64,000 bases of DNA from Moringa oleifera. Its lineage: Eukaryota > Streptophyta > Magnoliopsida > Brassicales > Moringaceae. The translations under genes and the position numbers were made by a program. Position 1 is the stretch's first letter, and each line of letters opens with the position of its first letter. Shown here one piece after another: positions 59,501 to 64,000 of the stretch. The stretch lies in assembly GCA_021397835.1 (NCBI GenBank), contig JAJFZO010000799.1, forward strand, positions 2,170,001 to 2,234,000, given 5' to 3'. The notes under the pieces are model-generated. The model ran no database searches and was not told the origin of the DNA. It worked only from the letters and a program-made list of their open reading frames with translations.

Positions 59501-62500
59501 TAGCTTAAGTATTTATAGCCATCAAATACTAATATAAATAAAAAATATAAAGTCTTATTGGGAATTGAATTAATAAAAATGAGAGATATAAAGTGCTAAT
59601 GGGAATCAAATTATAGAAACAGGAAATCTGAAGTTCTCATAAGAACTTTGATGGAAATAGGAAATCCAAGTTCTAATGAGACTTGGACTAAAGTCTTAAA
59701 ACAATTTACATATCAAAAGAAAATATATATTTCTCAATTTATGGATAAAAACGAAATACATTTTGTTTCCTAATTTCAGGATTTACGTCGAAAATAGGTC
59801 TTCGCAAAATCTTTAGTCCGTTCTCCATCAATTAGTTTTGGAATCGTGTGATCAAGATGGGTGTTGCAGTAATTCATGGAATTTCAATTGTCACAAGAAT
59901 TCAATTTCTAAGATGTTTGCAAATGAAGTATCGAGATGGACTGAAAACAATTACAATTTTGTTGGATGCAGTGCATCCAGAACAAGAGAACCAGATTATA
60001 GTCATGAGACAAGAGTGTACCATCTTTTTCTTATATGTGCAAGTAAGATAGGATTCTTGAGGTGTCTTTTTCTTCACTGGTGTGCCATTTTTCGGTTTTC
60101 CCGTCAATTTTCCTTTTTATCTTTATGTTCTTTATTATGTTTGCATTAAGTTCTCATTAAGAGTGAGTCCTTTGTATACCTTCAATGCCATTAAAGTCCA
60201 AGCAATCAATAGTACAACAAATGTATATCCACATCTTCCCCCATCTGATAAGGGTAATACTGCTGATATGTGGGATGGACTCATTAAGTTTCTATTTTTC
60301 GCAGTGGTCCCATAGTGGCACTCCGTACTTGAGATTAGCTTTCTGAAAATCCATGAATAGAAAATACTTCTCTAGTGATCAAGGTTTGCTATGAAGTTGA
60401 AGACATAGGCTTGTATATTAGTTCTGAACCATTGAGCAATGCATATATATCTTGCTGGGTGGCCATTTAGTGCTGTGTCTTGGAATGCTGACGAGTTAAT
60501 GAGCTCATAATTCTTGTCATGAAGCCTCATTGGGGTAGGCCATGAGCAGAAGATAATGGACTCTTGAATAGTGTTGTCACCTAAAATTAAATTAAGCAGT
60601 CAATCAGTTGCTGATTTTGTGTCGTGTTTGTTATCTGCATTTGGTTCACCTTGTTTTCTTTCTTTTTTTCTTCTCTTTAATGTGCACTGTTTCAATACTT
60701 GAATTAATTGTCTGTAAATACTCTGGTTGTGTTTGACCAATGGAATTTCTTTGGCAGGATGGTTTGCTAAGGATCCTAATATTCTACGTCGTGTTGGCCA
60801 TGTGCTGCTGCAACTGCCATTTGCAGTCCAACGCAGCCCAAGGCAAATTATAATAGCTGATGATTGTTTTCAACTATTGAAAATTTCTGTGGATAGGGTT
60901 GCTCAGGTGGTAATTAAATCCACTGAGAAGCTGTTCGGAAGTATGTTAGTTATCTTTTGGCTACAAGTTCCTAAAATAGGTTCCCCTTTAGTTTGTCCTC
61001 TAATTTTCTCTTTTCGCTTGCAAACTTATTTCTAATTTATTTTTCTTTATTATTTTTAGGGCAAATACTGAAGCATGAAAGTCTTAAAGACTATTTTGGT
61101 TCTAAAGTTCCCAGTCTAAAAGAGCTTCATGGCAAGAAAGTAAATGGTGAAATAAACACTTCATCAGTAAGATTGCTTGCAAATGTCATGCGGCTACTTC
61201 AAAGGTGAGCTTGCATCTAAATCACATGTGAACACTGCGAAAAGTTAAAGTCAAATTTTTTAAGGGGAATGGGCAATATATGCATCAGATGGTATATGCT
61301 TATATGTATGTGTATGAGGAAAAAACTAATGGCAGGGTGAGAATAAAGTGGAAGAACAAGTGTATTAGAAATGCTTTTAAGAATTTATTAAAAACATGTA
61401 GAATTGATTTAGTGGTGTAATGCCGGAAAAGCAGAGCTCTGGAAAGAACAATTGATGATGTTTACATATGAGTGATCAATTAGGAGCATTTATATTCTAT
61501 GCTGGAACTAACTGTATTGTCCATCCTTCTTGCTCTCCTAGTAGGATTTTGGTAACTTATTCTGATTTTAGAAGTGCTCTCCATTGCTTGATTATGAAGC
61601 TATTGATTTTCATTTGTGTATCATTTGTAATTTTTTTCTCTGTCCACCATGAAAAGAGTTATTTTCTGCTGCCATGCGCTGCATTTGAGCACTACAATAT
61701 GATGGGTTCCTATTGCAAATCATATACGTGGTGTCAATAGAACTCCTCAAGAATAAGCTTTCTCATTTAGCTTGTAGGAGATATGTACCGCTGGTCAGGG
61801 GGTTGATGAGTGGTTGATTAATCATGCAAGGGTTTGTTGACTATGATGATTCTGTCTTACCCGAGCAGCCTAGTTCATGTATGGTCAATGTATTTCTGTA
61901 GGTTGAATACCTTTGTTTCATTTATTGGTTGTGATGCATTAGTTTTGTTTTTATTTGAGATAGATTTGTTTTTGTTCACTTTAATGTTTATTTTTCTATA
62001 TCATCTACGTGAAGGAAAATCAAATTCGCATGTATCTGAATTCTACCATGCTTTTTGTGGGCAGAATAGGTCTCTTTTCTCTTTGCTGGTTTGCCCTTTT
62101 TGATAGTCTAAGTTTATTTATATCTGTCAATGAAGTGCCATGAAGAGAAGTGACTGTTCAATTAACTGTTATCTCCTTCCTTCTAGATAGTCAAGTTGTA
62201 ATGCACATAGGTTATGCTCTTTTTTGTTAAATCCAATGGACAAATTACTCTTCATTATTTTTACTTAAGTAGTTCATGCTCTATCTGTGTTATGAAAAGA
62301 TTGTTTAGCTCTCTGTTCTGTTAACTTTCTTTCACTTTACTTGGACTTGTGTTAATTAAGATTCATCTCTCTTCATTTAAACACAGACATGAGTTTCAAC
62401 GTTATCATGGGGAATGGATTGATTCAGTGAAGCCTGTTCTCGACGCTGCCATTTCTGCACAAATACATGAAAAGCTTGAGATGACAGATACAGAGATTAG

Positions 62501-64000
62501 AAACTGTGAAGCAATCCGGAATGAACTGCGGTCTGCCATTAATTCTCTTTTGAAGGTAATAACTTTTACTTAATTGTGCATGTTTTTAACTCCACTAAGC
62601 TTGTAGTTCCACATCTAGGCTGGCTACATGAGTCCTCTTACTTGTGTTAGATGTCTCCGGTAGATTTTCTAAGACCATATCTTTCTACGCTACTAAAGCA
62701 TACATAAAGTTTGGCTTATTTCTGATCTTTTCGACAGAGTCTAGTTGGATCAAATCACTCTCCATCACTGAGCCAATAGGCTTACATTATTTACGTCAAA
62801 CAATCAAAGATCTTTTGCCAGTTTATTCTAGGAGTCACAACTGTACTCTAACTAGTGATTTCATTTCTTATGTGATATTTCCTCATATCAGCATTTGTTT
62901 ATTTCAATATTTTTATTTCTTTGCATTCATCGTAATATTTCATTTTCTAACTGCACAGAATTTGATACTGTAAAGCGTATGTGGATATCCTACGAATTTT
63001 TATTGTGTTTCCCATTTATGTAACATTCTTGTGGCATGTGCATATTTTGACCATATTGTAGTATCAATGATTTGTTTATTTACCTTAAAAAATGAAATTA
63101 AGAGGTATTTACTTTGGCTATTGCAAAAGCATGGCTTTTCCTGTGTTTTTAACTTTTAGTTTTGGTATGTGGTCGGATAAAATATACTGTTTAATTTGTG
63201 CTTATTCAGTCTTTAAATGGTCTTTGTTTGGTAAGGGTACAAGAAAAATAAGGCTAGGGGACTGAGAGAACTTTCTTTGCTTGTTTATGCGGTTTGAGCT
63301 TTTGAGGTATATCTATCATTTTCATAGTATGTGTAATTACTACTTCCCGTTGCATATATATAGGAAGTTTTATATATGCTTTAAGGCTAGGCGACTGAGA
63401 GAAATCAAAATGTAATGTTTTTCGTTTCCTCTCTGCTATCCGTAGTAAGGTATTTTAACAACTAGTTGTTTCTCTTCTTTGTAGTGTTATGCAGTTTGTT
63501 TTTTGAGGATTTCTGCATTTATTATGGTTTTGTTGTATTACTTTTGTTTAGGATGATGGAGTTTTGGTGATTCCTACTACCGCTTATCTTCCTCCAAAAC
63601 TTGGTAGTAGGGAGATCATGTCAGAGGACTATCAAAGTTGTGCGTTTAGTCTGTTAAGTATTGCTGGCATGTCAGGTTGCTGTCAGGTGAAATATCTATC
63701 TCTGTCTCTCTCTGGAAGGGAACTAGAATGTTCTTTAGTATTAAAACATTGTCCTGTAAATTAATGTTGGAAATAATTTTGAGGATTTTATTACAATTTC
63801 CTCGTTTGGTATTTCTACTACACTTTTATTCTTGAATCTGAAGAATAATTGTTTTTTTGTGGCTTTAATTTCATCAATGTCATCATAATGTTTCAGGTCA
63901 CAGTACCTCTTGGATATCATGAGAAGTGTCCTGTTTCAGTTTCCTTCCTAGCAAGGCATGGGGGCGACCGATTTTTACTAGATACAGTGCAGACAATGTA
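56523..64000 (+). CDS. OEP64: Outer envelope protein 64 / Toc64-III (3' end beyond the window)
   Basis: Coding exons: 56523-56725, 57693-57845, 58083-58207, 58388-58513, 60758-60940, 61060-61204, 62387-62555, 63552-63686, 63897-64000 (cut by the window). All introns are GT-AG and phases agree, giving 447 residues. Order: an N-terminal membrane anchor (about 8-22, [15 protein letters not shown]) followed by basic TKKLRK, then an amidase-like domain. The usual protein is about 590 residues, so the missing part is the C-terminal TPR clamp that binds Hsp90/Hsp70-borne preproteins. Toc64 docks these at the chloroplast outer membrane. The amidase triad is broken: Lys is Ser66 (AVSD), and the nucleophile Ser is Gly near 167 (TVGGVR), as known for Toc64. 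The start fits conserved [13 protein letters not shown]; no in-frame ATG lies upstream. Intron 4 is 2.2 kb. Confidence 0.95.
58801..60757. other. Long intron 4 of OEP64 with a possible inserted repeat
   Basis: Most of this intron has no feature. 59280-59830 differs in character (ggaacaacaaagaaggagg, ctcgagtctcaaacaagggg) and resembles part of an old LTR or other repeat. No domain, terminal repeat or target duplication could be fixed. Confidence 0.3.

Overview
This is a gene-poor, AT-rich stretch of plant nuclear DNA, best read as a eudicot. The evidence is two spliced nuclear genes with GT-AG introns and plant-specific products, plus plant lineages of Copia, Gypsy and LINE retroelements. The two proteins resemble those of woody dicots, but I cannot name the species from sequence alone. 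Only two genes look intact: an HDG11-type class IV HD-Zip transcription factor (minus strand, 33.6-36.8 kb, ten coding exons, 708 residues) and OEP64/TOC64-III, a chloroplast outer-envelope preprotein-docking protein (plus strand, from 56.5 kb, nine coding exons visible, cut by the window end). They are divergently oriented, about 20 kb apart, and I see no functional link between them.

Left part (1-17.5 kb): a nest of retroelements. A plus-strand LINE begins at about 2.8 kb. Its ORF1 is interrupted by a minus-strand Copia element (about 3170-12568), and the left Copia LTR is itself interrupted by a minus-strand Gypsy element (about 3208-7873). The LINE resumes at about 12.57 kb and runs through endonuclease, reverse transcriptase, zinc-finger and RNase H domains to about 17.5 kb. 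The Gypsy element carries only gag and protease between 1.2-kb LTRs and uses a tRNA-Asp primer site. Another LTR of the same family opens the window (1-1184), followed by an older Copia pol remnant (1185-2800).

Middle (17.5-32.8 kb): a minus-strand remnant and one unidentified ORF, then a decayed plus-strand Gypsy (Tat/Ogre-like) element. This has an LTR-like region with internal repeats and a 590-bp foldback, a tRNA-Arg-like primer site at 22.11 kb, a DUF7745-like domain, gag and protease, but no reverse transcriptase that I could find. It is followed by a 2.9-kb degenerate tandem array with a unit of roughly 190-220 bp.

Right part (36.8-56.3 kb): the HDG11 upstream region with CT/GA repeats, then very AT-rich intergenic DNA holding a Copia gag/protease remnant with its LTR (42.7-44.6 kb), a 119-bp tandem repeat (46.9 kb), a hAT-like non-autonomous element with an 8-bp target duplication (51.2-52.1 kb), a 130-bp tandem duplication and a LINE zinc-finger remnant (54-55 kb).

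I found no RNA genes, no CRISPR array and no convincing new multi-gene system. The most unusual content is the ordered three-level nesting, the gag-protease-only Gypsy element with an odd LTR relationship, and the tandem array.
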